Under the pieces are notes generated by a model, which was not told where the DNA came from, searched no databases, and was given only the letters and a program-made list of their open reading frames with translations. Below, piece by piece: positions 48,604 to 56,705 of a DNA stretch of 64,000 nt. Origin of the DNA: Haloferax mediterranei ATCC 33500. Its GTDB lineage: Archaea; Halobacteriota; Halobacteria; Halobacteriales; Haloferacaceae. The DNA lies in NCBI RefSeq assembly GCF_000306765.2, contig NC_017942.1, forward strand, positions 62,001 through 126,000. Reading direction: 5' to 3'. The first letter of the stretch is position 1; every line of letters begins with the position of its first letter. The translations under genes and the position numbers were made by a program.

Positions 48604-48683
48604 GCGCCACGATCGCGCCTCGTCTCACACCCTCGCAAGCGGCACGCCCTCGGACAGCCGAGGACAAAATACTTGTTCCACGT

Positions 48684-49043
48684 ATGTCAGACGATCCTGT
48701 GGACGAGGACCCAGACGTTGCCGATATCGTCGCCTTGCTGGACGACGAGCACGTTCGGTCGATCCTCGTCGCGACGAGTGGGGAACCGCTGTCGGCCAAG
48801 GAACTCGGCGAGCGCTGTGATCTCTCGGTGTCGTCGATCTATCGACGGGTCGACGAACTCTGTGACTGTGATCTGCTTATCGAGCGAACGCGACCGCGCC
48901 GCGACGGGCACCACGAGACGGTGTACGTCTCGACGCTCGATCGGTTCGAGCTGACGATCCGCGACGGCGAACTGGACTGGACGATTGACCGGACGGAGAG
49001 CGACCCGGCCGACGAGCTCTCGCGGATGTGGGGACAGCTCTGA
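48684..49043 (+). CDS. ArsR-like winged-helix regulator
   Basis: 119 residues from the ATG at 48684 (MSDDPVDEDPDVADIVALLD). AAAATACTT at about 48666-48674 is a fitting TATA 18-27 bases upstream. wHTH: DDEHVRSILVATSGEPLSAK, ELGERCDLSVSSIYRRVDEL, DCDLLIERTRPRRDGHHETV. Its stop is one base before the next ATG. The pair of an ArsR-like regulator with a small three-helix membrane protein recurs across haloarchaea. Confidence 0.8.
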   Translation: MSDDPVDEDPDVADIVALLDDEHVRSILVATSGEPLSAKELGERCDLSVSSIYRRVDELCDCDLLIERTRPRRDGHHETVYVSTLDRFELTIRDGELDWTIDRTESDPADELSRMWGQL

Positions 49044-49044
49044 G

Positions 49045-49380
49045 ATGAACGTCTTCAGCGCGCTTACCGACTTCACCGGCATTGTCGGTCTTGTGGCCGG
49101 GGTGGCGGCGACCGGCTCCGCCCTCGTTGGCCTCTACATCGGCGGTCAGGCCTATCGCGGACTCCGACGCAACGACGACCCGTCGATGCGATATCTCTCG
49201 ATCGGGATGATCCTGCTCTTCGGCGTGACGTACGTCCTGGCGCTGGCTGGACAAGGGCTCCTCACGTTCCGCATCGTCCCGATCCGCTACCAGAACGTGT
49301 TCCGGCTGATCGTCCGCCTCCTCCAGTTCGGCGGGCTCCTCCTGATCGCCTACTCCCTGCGTATCGCCACCGACTCCTAG
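49045..49380 (+). CDS. DUF7521-like three-helix membrane protein
   Basis: 111 residues: helices at about 12-32 (GIVGLVAGVAATGSALVGLY), 52-73 and 87-105, with the loop GGQAYRGLRRNDDPSMRYLS between the first two (the YRGLRR..D..M....G pattern). Translationally linked to the wHTH gene upstream (one-base gap). Probably a membrane partner whose expression or signal is controlled by that regulator. Confidence 0.75.
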   Translation: MNVFSALTDFTGIVGLVAGVAATGSALVGLYIGGQAYRGLRRNDDPSMRYLSIGMILLFGVTYVLALAGQGLLTFRIVPIRYQNVFRLIVRLLQFGGLLLIAYSLRIATDS

Positions 49381-50299
49381 ACGACGCCTCGATAGCTGCC
49401 CACGACCGCTGACGCACCCTCCACCATGTCCCGACCGACAGCTACTCCAGACGATCTCTCACCGCTGACTCTCCGAGCCGTTCGTCTTCGCAGGCGACGA
49501 GGGCAGAACGCTCTCGACGATCGCATGCTGTGCTCGTCGCTCGCATCGGCCGCGGCGATCGCCTCGACCGATATCTCCATCTCGACGCCTTCGAGGTCCC
49601 AGGGCTTGCGGTGGCCTTCGTCGACGGTCGCGAATGCGTCGGCACGAACTTCCTCGGCGATGAGTGTCTCGTGTGCTCGGACGAGGTCGTCGATGCGGTC
49701 GTCAGCCACCGCTAGATCCAGCCGGATCCGCTCTTCGAGGTCCAGTTCCAGATCCTTGCGCATCTCCTGGACGCGGCGGATGACCTCGCGTGCGTACCCT
49801 TCGCTCTCGATGTCCTCGGTCAGCGTGATGTCGACGTAGACGACGCCGTGGCCGCCGAGTGCCTCGAACTCGGTGCTCGCGACGCCCTCGGGGGTCTCCC
49901 GGCGGAACGACACCATCTCGTCGGTGAGCTCGATCGGCTCGCTGAGCGCGTCCGAGACGGCCGCTTCCAGCGTTTCGAGGCTGCCCTCATCGACGCGGGC
50001 CTCGTTGAGTGCGTTCATCACGCGTCCGGCGTCGTCCCCGAAGGCCGGGGCGAGTTCGCTCATGTCGGCTTCCGCGGAGTAGGCCAGTTCGCCCCAGGCG
50101 TCGCCGCCGCCGACGATCTCGACGGTACGGGCGTTGAGCCGGTCGGCGACGAGGCCGGTGTGGTCCTCGATGGCATCGGTAACGTCGTCGCTGTCGGTGT
50201 CGATCACGACGCGCGTGACCGGCCAGCGGAGCTTGCGCTCGGCCTGTTGGCGGGCGTTCGAGCCAGCCTCCTCGACGGCGCGGGCGACGGCGACCTCCC
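49377..50299 (-). pseudogene. ileS: Isoleucyl-tRNA synthetase C-terminal fragment
   Basis: The frame is clearly archaeal IleRS from EVAVARAVEEAGSNARQQAE (codon at 50297) through RKLRWPVTRVVIDTDSDDVT, SEGYAREVIRRVQEMRKDLE and KPWDLEGVEMEISVEAI (about 49554). About 245 residues of the anticodon-binding tail domain remain. The catalytic domain (HIGH, KMSKS) and most of the protein are absent. The last ~55 residues to 49377 are not IleRS-like. The 5' edge abuts a truncated PIN gene on the other strand. Confidence 0.9.
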
Positions 50300-50304
50300 C
50301 TATC

Positions 50305-50618
50305 GTCGACTTATCGTCAACGATTACATCGTCGACGAGACGGCCACGCGGCTGAAAAAGCAGGCCTCGATGCGGAACGCAGCGTCGTTCCTGACGACAC
50401 TCGACGAGAGCACGCTCTATCAGTTCGAAGGCGTCTCCGCGGACGTCTTCGATGCCGCCAAAACGATGTTCGTCGAGTGGACCGACCTGGATGCCTCATT
50501 CACCGACTTCGTCGTCGCCGCACACATGGTCGAATTGGAGGTCGATCACATCCTCACCTACGACCGGCATTACGATGCGTTCGATGTGACGACGCTCCCA
50601 TATCGCAGTCAGATCTAG
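50305..50618 (+). pseudogene. VapC/PIN toxin, 5'-truncated
   Basis: IVNDYIVDETATRLKKQASM, AASFLTTLDESTLYQFEGVS, DASFTDFVVAAHMVELEVDH and ILTYDRHYDAF match the C-terminal two thirds of a PIN-domain RNase, with the acidic residues of DET, FTD and YDRHYD. The first catalytic Asp and the N-terminal strand are missing. The frame continues upstream only as antisense of the ileS fragment. A dead toxin relic. Confidence 0.8.
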
Positions 50619-50629
50619 AGGTGCCAAGC

Positions 50630-51180
50630 ATGTCCGAATCCCCACGGAATGGCGTCCAGTCGTGGACCGAGTCGATGAGCGCCCGCGAACGAATTCGGGC
50701 GGTCGCCGAGACGCTTCCCGAACCCCGGTCGGTTAACTGGATCGGCAAGCAGGCCGCGCCGCCTGGAGCACGACCAACGAGGAGCACCAGGCGCTCGTCG
50801 ACCAGGGCCAGCTGCGCCGCGTCGAGGCCGGCGAGACGATGCGCTACCAGCCGGACTACACGCGACTGCTCTTCGAGGAAATCTGCACGCTCATCGAGGA
50901 GAACACGCGCGAGGAGTTGCGGAACGAATTGGTCGCGATAGCCGAGGAGATCGAGGAGTGGCAGGCGACCTACGACGTCGAGACATGGGAGGATTTCGAA
51001 CAGTCGCTCGCCGACGGCGACCTCGCAAGTGGCGAGCTTCGCGAACGCCGCGACGTTATTGGACGTTGGGAGGAGTACCAGGAAGACCGCCGACTCATCA
51101 AGCACGCGTTGGCGCTCTACTCGGATGTCGAAGCCCCCCGCGAACAGATGATCGATGTGGCTGACCGCGACACAAACTAA
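50630..51180 (+). pseudogene. wHTH (DUF7342-type) gene with frameshift
   Basis: The first frame MSESPRNGVQSWTESMSARE, RIRAVAETLPEPRSVNWIGK and QA moves at about 50757 to AWSTTNEEHQALVDQGQLRR, VEAGETMRYQPDYTRLLFEE and a long helical tail ending EQMIDVADRDTN. The 551-base span is not a multiple of three, which confirms the shift. Related in organisation to the wHTH genes at 26786 and 52497. No TumE-like partner follows it. Probable one-base event in GCCGCGCCGCC. Confidence 0.75.
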
Positions 51181-51223
51181 TTTTCGCGGTCGTCGAACCT
51201 GCGGGCGTCATAGGGCGACACAG

Positions 51224-52045
51224 CTATTCGTCGGACTGCTCGCCCAGCTTCTCTCGAAGCTCGACCGCGGCCTTCTCGAAATGTTCCGCGAGGAGCGGCG
51301 TTCCCGATGTCGCCCGCTCGTCGAGGAATGCGACGGCGTCAGTGATTGCATCAGCGTCCCGTTCTGCGGTCGTGACACAGTCGACATACCCGTCGAGTGC
51401 CCGACTGAACGCACGCGAGAAGTGGTCGTACGCGCCGTCGACGCGCTCCATGTTGTCGTCGAGCGACTCAACGAGTGCCCGGTAGACGGTCGCCGCCGAC
51501 GCGTCCCGCTCCTGCTCGCGGTACTCGCTCGCGAGATCGAACCACTGCGTGAAGTCGATGGGCTCTAGGACGACGGGGTACTCAGGGTTCGTTTCTTCGA
51601 ACCGCCGGTCGATCGCGGTGCGATGCTCGTCGACCGACTGGCTCGTCGGCTCGCCAACGCGGGCGAGAAACCGATCACGGAGATCCGTATTGGTCGCGAG
51701 TTCGTCACGCAGGAACGCGCGGAGTTGGTCGGCGTCGGCACTATTGAGTGCGGTGTCGAGTCGCTCGCCTTCGTCTGCCGGTGGGTCGTCGACACACCGA
51801 AGTAACACGGCGACGACGTGCTTGCATGCTCCCGGCCCGTCGTACGGACAGTCGCACCACGGGGCAAACCCGTCGATGACGACATCAACACGGACATCGT
51901 ACTGACGGCTGCCGCTCACGACGGCGGTGACGGTGCTGGCGGCGCGGTGAATCCCGTGGATACGCCCATCAGCAAGGTATTGTTCGCCGCGTTCGAAGAC
52001 TGCGTCCGTACAGATGTCCCAGACTGCGTCCTCGGTTACATCCAT
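51224..52045 (-). CDS. SWIM zinc-finger protein
   Basis: 273 residues. N-terminal SWIM domain (about 15-85): ERGEQYLADGRIHGIHRAAS, then the metal motif CDCPYDGPGACKH (CxC..CxH, residues 64-76). The remainder is helical and acidic (SADADQLRAFLRDELATNTD; TPLLAEHFEKAAVELREKLG). SWIM domains bind DNA or proteins. It starts two bases after the stop of the TumE-like gene, so it is the third gene of a wHTH/TumE/SWIM operon. Confidence 0.85.
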   Translation of the reverse strand: MDVTEDAVWDICTDAVFERGEQYLADGRIHGIHRAASTVTAVVSGSRQYDVRVDVVIDGFAPWCDCPYDGPGACKHVVAVLLRCVDDPPADEGERLDTALNSADADQLRAFLRDELATNTDLRDRFLARVGEPTSQSVDEHRTAIDRRFEETNPEYPVVLEPIDFTQWFDLASEYREQERDASAATVYRALVESLDDNMERVDGAYDHFSRAFSRALDGYVDCVTTAERDADAITDAVAFLDERATSGTPLLAEHFEKAAVELREKLGEQSDE

Positions 52046-52047
52046 CC

Positions 52048-52500
52048 TTATGGTGGGTTTGACGCACTATTCAGCCGATCCAGTGCATCATCCTCGTACG
52101 CTGCCCGCCACATCACATGGACGGCACGCGTCACGAGTGACACCTCAGTTACGTCGATACAGGACGGTTCCGCGTCCATCGTCGCGGCCTCGGACGGCGG
52201 GTGGAAATGGATCTCGGGGGAGTGTGTATTCGGGTGGCGATCGAAGCGCCAGTTGACGTCGTTGCTATCGACGTAGTGGAACGAATACATCCCCAGTTCG
52301 CTCCACTGGATATCGAGCCGAGCGTTCTCGGCGTCGCCCAATCCATCGCTGAGACTGATCTGCAGTTCCGTAGGGGCGACGACATCATCATACGCCGTTT
52401 CGTCGACGAGCGGCTCAAGTTCGAGCCAGAGGTCACGAATCCGCTGGAGTGCCGGAAGATAGATCGGCCCGAACTCGCCGGCGCGGTCGTTACCGTTCAT
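52048..52500 (-). CDS. TumE-like toxin candidate, second copy
   Basis: 150 residues from the ATG at 52500 (MNGNDRAGEFGPIYLPALQR), overlapping the wHTH stop as ATGA. Core motif WRFDRHPNTHSPEIHFHPPS preceded by ARLDIQWSELGMYSFHYVDS, the same as in 26336-26785 (RWDRHPNTH...HFHKPP). The His cluster would be the metal or catalytic centre if this is a TumE-type RNase. Part of a three-gene operon. Toxin activity is inferred from family resemblance and gene pairing. Confidence 0.6.
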   Translation of the reverse strand: MNGNDRAGEFGPIYLPALQRIRDLWLELEPLVDETAYDDVVAPTELQISLSDGLGDAENARLDIQWSELGMYSFHYVDSNDVNWRFDRHPNTHSPEIHFHPPSEAATMDAEPSCIDVTEVSLVTRAVHVMWRAAYEDDALDRLNSASNPP

Positions 52501-53036
52501 ACAGCGAGCTGGTGGCTGGCCTCGTCGTAAGCGAGCGCGGCTTGGGCGACGGCGAGATTCTGCCGCGTCGTGCGCCACGCGGTGAGGTCGTCCCAGCCGT
52601 CCGTCTCGCCGGCGTCGAGTTGCTGGACGAGTTCCTCCGGTGACACCACGTCGTAGCGGTCCTCGTAGCGCCGGATCTCGGCCTTCATCTCCTGGATGCT
52701 GTCGAGCAACTCGGGTCGAGTAACTTCCTCACGCAGCTCGCGGATCCGCGACATCAACACCCGGTCGCTGTTGCGCTTGTACAGCGTTGTTTGGCCATCA
52801 TGTTCCGTCTCCGCGAACCCGGTGTTCACGAGCGACTTGCAGTGGCGACGCGCCGTCGGCTCGCTCACGAGGGCCCGCTCGGCAATCTCGGCTGCCGATT
52901 GCCCATCGTGGGTTTGTTCGACGATTTCGTACACTCGCTCGAACGGAGTAGTGTCGTCTTTCCAGTCCGCCTTGACCTGCTCGTTGACGTCGTCCCACGT
53001 CTCGGTCATACTGGATGCTACGCAGTCTAGGAACAA
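52497..53036 (-). CDS. Winged-helix regulator/antitoxin of the TumE/SWIM operon
   Basis: 179 residues. wHTH (about 28-90): TPFERVYEIVEQTHDGQSAA, EIAERALVSEPTARRHCKSL, TGFAETEHDGQTTLYKRNSD. A coiled C-terminal half follows (EMKAEIRRYEDRYDVVSPEE). First gene of the operon, ending in ATGA overlap with the TumE-like gene. The likely start may be MTETWDDVNEQVKADW (ATG at 53009), because the ten codons before it are weak. An upstream TATA-like AAATAG element at about 53035-53040 fits that start. Confidence 0.7.
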   Translation of the reverse strand: MFLDCVASSMTETWDDVNEQVKADWKDDTTPFERVYEIVEQTHDGQSAAEIAERALVSEPTARRHCKSLVNTGFAETEHDGQTTLYKRNSDRVLMSRIRELREEVTRPELLDSIQEMKAEIRRYEDRYDVVSPEELVQQLDAGETDGWDDLTAWRTTRQNLAVAQAALAYDEASHQLAV

Positions 53037-53086
53037 ATAGTTTTCTGGGGAAATTATCTAACTCCGGTGCTTGTAGGCGAGCATTG

Positions 53087-53450
53087 TCAGGCTACATGCT
53101 CCTCTAACGTCTCGTGATGCGTCCGGACTGTGGTTGGTGTGACGTTCCCTGTCGCCGCGACGTCGCTTTGCGTTACCCACTGGCCGTGTTCTTGCCCCGC
53201 TTTGTAGAGACAGGCCGCTGCGAATCCTGGTGGAGTGATACCCGACGCGGCTCCTGACGATTCTGACTGTTCAGCCAACCTCCGAGCCCGCTGTCGGATG
53301 TACGTTGGAACATCGAGTTCTGACGCGAGAGGGGGATAAATTCACTCGGGCGAACCGGCTGAGTCGGCAGCCCAAGTTCTGTATTCAGGGTCTGTACGCA
53401 TTCGCGACTCTCGATTGTTCAACGCGTGCTGCGTCGACGACGTCGTCGAC
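53087..53450 (-). pseudogene. tfb: TFB C-terminal pseudogene
   Basis: Read on the minus strand: VEQSRVANAYR, then frame changes through the LGLPTQPVRPSEFIP-type sequence, SELDVPTYIRQRA and GITPPGFAAACLYKAGQEHG with the terminal HTH VTQSDVAATGNVTPTTVRTH. It corresponds to the second cyclin fold of TFB (compare 27571-28482) with several small indels and no start. The left edge joins an unrelated HTH/nucleotidyltransferase remnant. Confidence 0.8.
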
Positions 53451-53451
53451 G

Positions 53452-53555
53452 ACCTCTGCACGTATCTCGACACCAGCGGTGCCCAGCGGACGTCTCGACT
53501 TCCCGAGTGGGAGGACTTCCAGGAACTGGCTGAGGAGTACGGGGTGACGTCATGA
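53452..53555 (+). pseudogene. C-terminal remnant of an HTH gene preceding a nucleotidyltransferase
   Basis: The frame DLCTYLDTSGAQRTSRLPEW then EDFQELAEEYGVTS ends TGA overlapping the next ATG (ATGA). This matches the tail of the MarR-like gene that normally precedes DUF6036-type nucleotidyltransferases in haloarchaea. The N-terminal part is missing, because the TFB pseudogene abuts at about 53450. Confidence 0.5.
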
Positions 53556-53690
53556 GGGTACGATTCGATAGCGCAGACATCCGGTCGGAACTCGAGCGCA
53601 TCGGCCGGCAGCTGGACAACTCACTCACCGTCTTCTTGATTGGTGGTCGGTCGATGGGGTTTCGCGGACTCAAAACAGCCGTCGATACCG
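53552..53690 (+). pseudogene. DUF6036-type nucleotidyltransferase, N-terminal remnant
   Basis: MRVRFDSADIRSELERIGRQ then LDNSLTVFLIGGRSMGFRGL and KTAVDTD. This is the opening of the DUF6036 family (VFLIGGxSMxFRxLK), where the expected KDID catalytic segment should follow. Sequence similarity stops at about 53690 and the doc-linked small gene begins on the other strand. A broken Abi-type TA unit. Confidence 0.65.
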
Positions 53691-53716
53691 ACGGGTGTGC
53701 GAAAAATTCTAGTGGC

Positions 53717-53887
53717 TCACTCGTCTTCGAGCGCGGCGTAGATCTCCGCGTGGCGGCGTCCGTCAAGTTCCCCCATCTCGAGGGCGATCTGGTGGCGTTC
53801 AGCGTCGCTCTCGGCCGCCTGATACCGCTCGTACAACCGGCGGACTTCTTCGTCGACCGTCGCCGAGGAATCGGTGCTGGACGCCAT
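53717..53887 (-). CDS. 56-residue helical protein downstream of doc
   Basis: MASSTDSSATVDEEVRRLYE, RYQAAESDAERHQIALEMGE and LDGRRHAEIYAALEDE. About 90% identical to 40450-40620. Begins 33 bases after the doc stop on the same strand. Two independent copies in the same position argue that it is a functional part of the Doc module rather than a chance ORF. Confidence 0.7.
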   Translation of the reverse strand: MASSTDSSATVDEEVRRLYERYQAAESDAERHQIALEMGELDGRRHAEIYAALEDE

Positions 53888-53920
53888 CTCTGTATCAAAC
53901 GTACTCATTGTGTCCCTTTA

Positions 53921-54319
53921 TCAGTTGCGACGAGCACACGCTCGGAAGTAGATTACTGCGGTCTCGGTGTCGACTGCGGCTTCATCGGTCGCAAAGCGGT
54001 GCAGTAAGGCCCGAATTTCGTCGCCATAGTCGAACGTGCGTCCATTCAGCATGTAGAAGACAACCACTGTTCGGAGTGCAGTCCGCTTGTTCCCGTCGAC
54101 GAAGGGATGATCTGCAACGAGAAGACGCATTAGATGCACCGCTTTTTCATGTAGTGTCTGTGGAACCTCCCCAAAGTATCCTTCAGAGACGTACTGTACT
54201 GCAGATTCGATTGCGTCTTCCGACCGAACCCCGGGTTCTGTGGCGTCGCCCTCGTCAACGATCTGCTCGTGGAGATCGAGAATGAGCTCGACCGAAGGAT
54301 ACGCGACGTCGTCAGTCAC
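53921..54319 (-). CDS. doc: Doc-family toxin (Fic fold)
   Basis: 132 residues from a GTG (MTDDVAYPSVELILDLHEQI). Contains the Fic/Doc active-site motif HPFVDGNKRTA (about residues 70-80), preceded by EKAVHLMRLLVADHPF, and an N-terminal helix VRSEDAIESAVQYVSEGYFG. Full length for Doc. Doc transfers phosphate from ATP to EF-Tu-type GTPases and arrests translation. Upstream lies its probable antitoxin gene (54459-54638, apparently damaged), so continued viability suggests weak activity or another antidote. Confidence 0.88.
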   Translation of the reverse strand: MTDDVAYPSVELILDLHEQIVDEGDATEPGVRSEDAIESAVQYVSEGYFGEVPQTLHEKAVHLMRLLVADHPFVDGNKRTALRTVVVFYMLNGRTFDYGDEIRALLHRFATDEAAVDTETAVIYFRACARRN

Positions 54320-54375
54320 ATTCGCGACTCTCTCACGCTAGCCAATAGTCGTTTCTTCTGTGCAGCGTCACTCGC

Positions 54376-54638
54376 CGTAGTCATATTTCTTGGCGGTCAG
54401 TACTGGTGCGTTGTTGGTGGGCACGTTCGTAGCGTGTTCGCTCTTCGCGGGTGGTCGCCTAGGCACCGAGATCACTGTACACGTCGTCGATTGTCCGTTC
54501 GTCACTTGTTTCAGCGGCGTCAATGGTGTCGCTGGCTCGCGAGTCTGGGGACCGTCCCGTAGATGGTTGCTCAGCGTCGTTGCCACGAAACGCGTCCTCG
54601 AGAGACGGCGGGCCATCTGGGGACTCGCTGTTGGACAT
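54376..54638 (-). pseudogene. Probable Doc antitoxin, interrupted
   Basis: From ATG 54638: MSNSESPDGPPSLEDAFRGN, DAEQPSTGRSPDSRASDTID, AAETSDERTIDDVYSDLGA then TAG at 54459-54461. The frame continues ATTREERTRYERAHQQRTST, DRQE and, with a one-base shift, YDYGE. If both lesions are repaired the protein is ~87 residues and acidic, a typical antitoxin just upstream of doc. The 59-residue product may still work. Confidence 0.55.
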
Positions 54639-54923
54639 ACTGGTGTGAGTGGCGCTCCAAGAGTAAATTCTACATCAGTCGTTTCTGGCCCAATAACACT
54701 CTTCAGGGACAGCTCAACCTTCCGAGAACCCAACTCGCCCACTCATCATCGGGCTCGTCGGTTCGTTCTGAAATTGTTGTCGTTCCCTACTAGTCAAGCA
54801 GCCTTCAGTGGAGGGTGAGATAGTGCTGAACTCGTTGGTAGTGGTCTGGCTACTAATTTGTTGGTCTTGTTTCCCTGTCAATAGAGCGATGGATATTCCC
54901 ACGTGGTAGCGTAGATTATAACG

Positions 54924-56642
54924 ATGGAGATCCAGTTCCAGCACGCAAACCCACGTTCCGGGCGCGAATCCCTGCTCCTACGATTCGATGGGTTGCTCGC
55001 TGACCAAACGGTCTCTGTACTCATCGACGCTGGGCAGGGTGTGTCGGTCGATACGTTGCTCGACGAGGACGCCAACGAATATCTCACCGCGATCTGTCTC
55101 ACGCACGCGCACCTCGATCACTACCAATCACTCGGCGACAATCTGTTGCACGGTGCGCCAGTCTATGCGGCTGCCGATACCGCAACCATACTGGAAGATG
55201 TCTTGGCAGTTGGTGCCGAGCACTACGAACTCTCAAAAACCGATGACGTACTCGAACAACTCGAATCGATCGAGGGGTGGACGCAAATCGTCGCTGGGCT
55301 CCGTGTTCATCCCGTCCCAGCGGGCCACACACCCGGTGCCGCAGGGTTTCTCTTTGAGGCAACTGCCGATGACGAACGGCGCACAATTCTCGTGACTGGT
55401 GATTTCACCACCCGGCGCGTTGCTGGGTATCCCGGGCTCGACCTTGACCTCCCTGTTGATGTCGACACCCTCATTTTGACCGCGGCCACAAGCGAGGGAT
55501 TCGAAGCAACACTCACCGATGCTGTCGGGACGATCTGTGAGCGCGTTTGGGCTGGCTCGACTGTCTTGGCGACAGCCAGTGGGCTGACCGGACTGCACCT
55601 TGCGTATCTTCTTGGTCATCTCGCCGACCGATGGGACAGGCGACTCCCAATCACGCTCGCTGGACACGTTGCAACACTCTACAACGCACTCGAGTACACA
55701 ATCCCGAACGTCACATCAGTTCCCGAGTTTACTGCCCCATCGGAGGTGGTACAGCCCGAAAGCGTGACGATTGCAGGACCGGAGGTTCCGGTTGACGGAA
55801 GTGCCGAGCGGCTCTTTGCGGCGATTACTGACGACCCTGGTGCAACTCTGGTCCAACTCATCAGCGGTGGCCACTCTCCCGTGACGAGCACTACGTGTAC
55901 GACGCATGAGTTCGCTCTCAGCAACCACCCCTCGTCACAAACGATCGACAACGTCGTTGAGACGCTCTCACCAACCCACGTGGTCATTACCCACCAGCAA
56001 GGGGCCGCTGCGAATCAGTACAAGGATAAGTACGCCAGTTATGTCTGGGCGACAGACACCACTGACTGTTACACACTCTTAGATGAGACAGGCTGGACAC
56101 CCCCACCGTGGGTGACGGAGGTGACGACACGTCGGGTCCTGTCTGGAACGAATACAATCGGTAGTCAGTTTGGCGAGTCGAGTGTGAACCGAGAGATTCC
56201 ATTGCCATCCGTCACACGGGTTGATGAAGTTGACCTCAGTGCAGAAGGGCTCGACCTATCAGCCCTTCGTTCACGGCTCTCGGTCGGACAGACAGACCAA
56301 CCACTGGCCGCCGACTTATCACCGCGCCTAAATTCGACAGACGGTCACCCACAGCCAACTGGTCATGCGAGTTCCAACAGTGTGTCAGACGCTGAGTCGG
56401 CCACAAGCGGTGATTCCGACGGAGCCACGCTCGAAAAGATTGCTGCGCGTCTTGATCGAATCGAGGCTGCAGTGACTGACCAGGGGGTGGATGCTCGCGT
56501 GATCGATGCTGGCGATGGCATGGTCTTGCTTCGCCTTGAGGACCCACCGAACCATCTCAAACATGGCCAGCAACTGCGCGTCACTCTTCCCGCGGAACGA
56601 TCTCAAACGAATACCGACACGTCTTCGAACTGTGATTCATAG
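54924..56642 (+). CDS. MBL-fold metallo-hydrolase with C-terminal extension
   Basis: 572 residues. Metallo-beta-lactamase core: THAHLDH (60-66, HxHxDH), VPAGHTPGAAG (His135) and LVTGDF (Asp160), i.e. two-metal ligands as in RNase J/CPSF-type hydrolases. Residues ~180-400 resemble a beta-CASP-like insert (TASGLTGLHLAYLLGHLADR, LVQLISGGHSPVTSTTCTTH, PTHVVITHQQGAAANQYKDK). The C-terminal ~150 residues are a disordered linker and a helix LEKIAARLDRIEAAVTDQG plus a small beta domain. Probably an RNA/DNA-processing nuclease of plasmid type. Confidence 0.82.
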   Translation: MEIQFQHANPRSGRESLLLRFDGLLADQTVSVLIDAGQGVSVDTLLDEDANEYLTAICLTHAHLDHYQSLGDNLLHGAPVYAAADTATILEDVLAVGAEHYELSKTDDVLEQLESIEGWTQIVAGLRVHPVPAGHTPGAAGFLFEATADDERRTILVTGDFTTRRVAGYPGLDLDLPVDVDTLILTAATSEGFEATLTDAVGTICERVWAGSTVLATASGLTGLHLAYLLGHLADRWDRRLPITLAGHVATLYNALEYTIPNVTSVPEFTAPSEVVQPESVTIAGPEVPVDGSAERLFAAITDDPGATLVQLISGGHSPVTSTTCTTHEFALSNHPSSQTIDNVVETLSPTHVVITHQQGAAANQYKDKYASYVWATDTTDCYTLLDETGWTPPPWVTEVTTRRVLSGTNTIGSQFGESSVNREIPLPSVTRVDEVDLSAEGLDLSALRSRLSVGQTDQPLAADLSPRLNSTDGHPQPTGHASSNSVSDAESATSGDSDGATLEKIAARLDRIEAAVTDQGVDARVIDAGDGMVLLRLEDPPNHLKHGQQLRVTLPAERSQTNTDTSSNCDS

Positions 56643-56705
56643 GCAACAGTAACGAGGCACTGTCTAGTTAAGCCAGTTTGAGGAACGAGCAGGTCGTTGA
56701 GTTAA

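Noticed and set aside
49848..50618. 256-codon plus-strand frame as one gene
   Set aside because: Only the last ~105 codons are coding (PIN fragment). The first part is antisense of the IleRS fragment.
54390..54818. 142-codon plus-strand frame upstream of the MBL gene
   Set aside because: Antisense to the acidic antitoxin-like frame; Val/Gly/Ser composition without structure signals.
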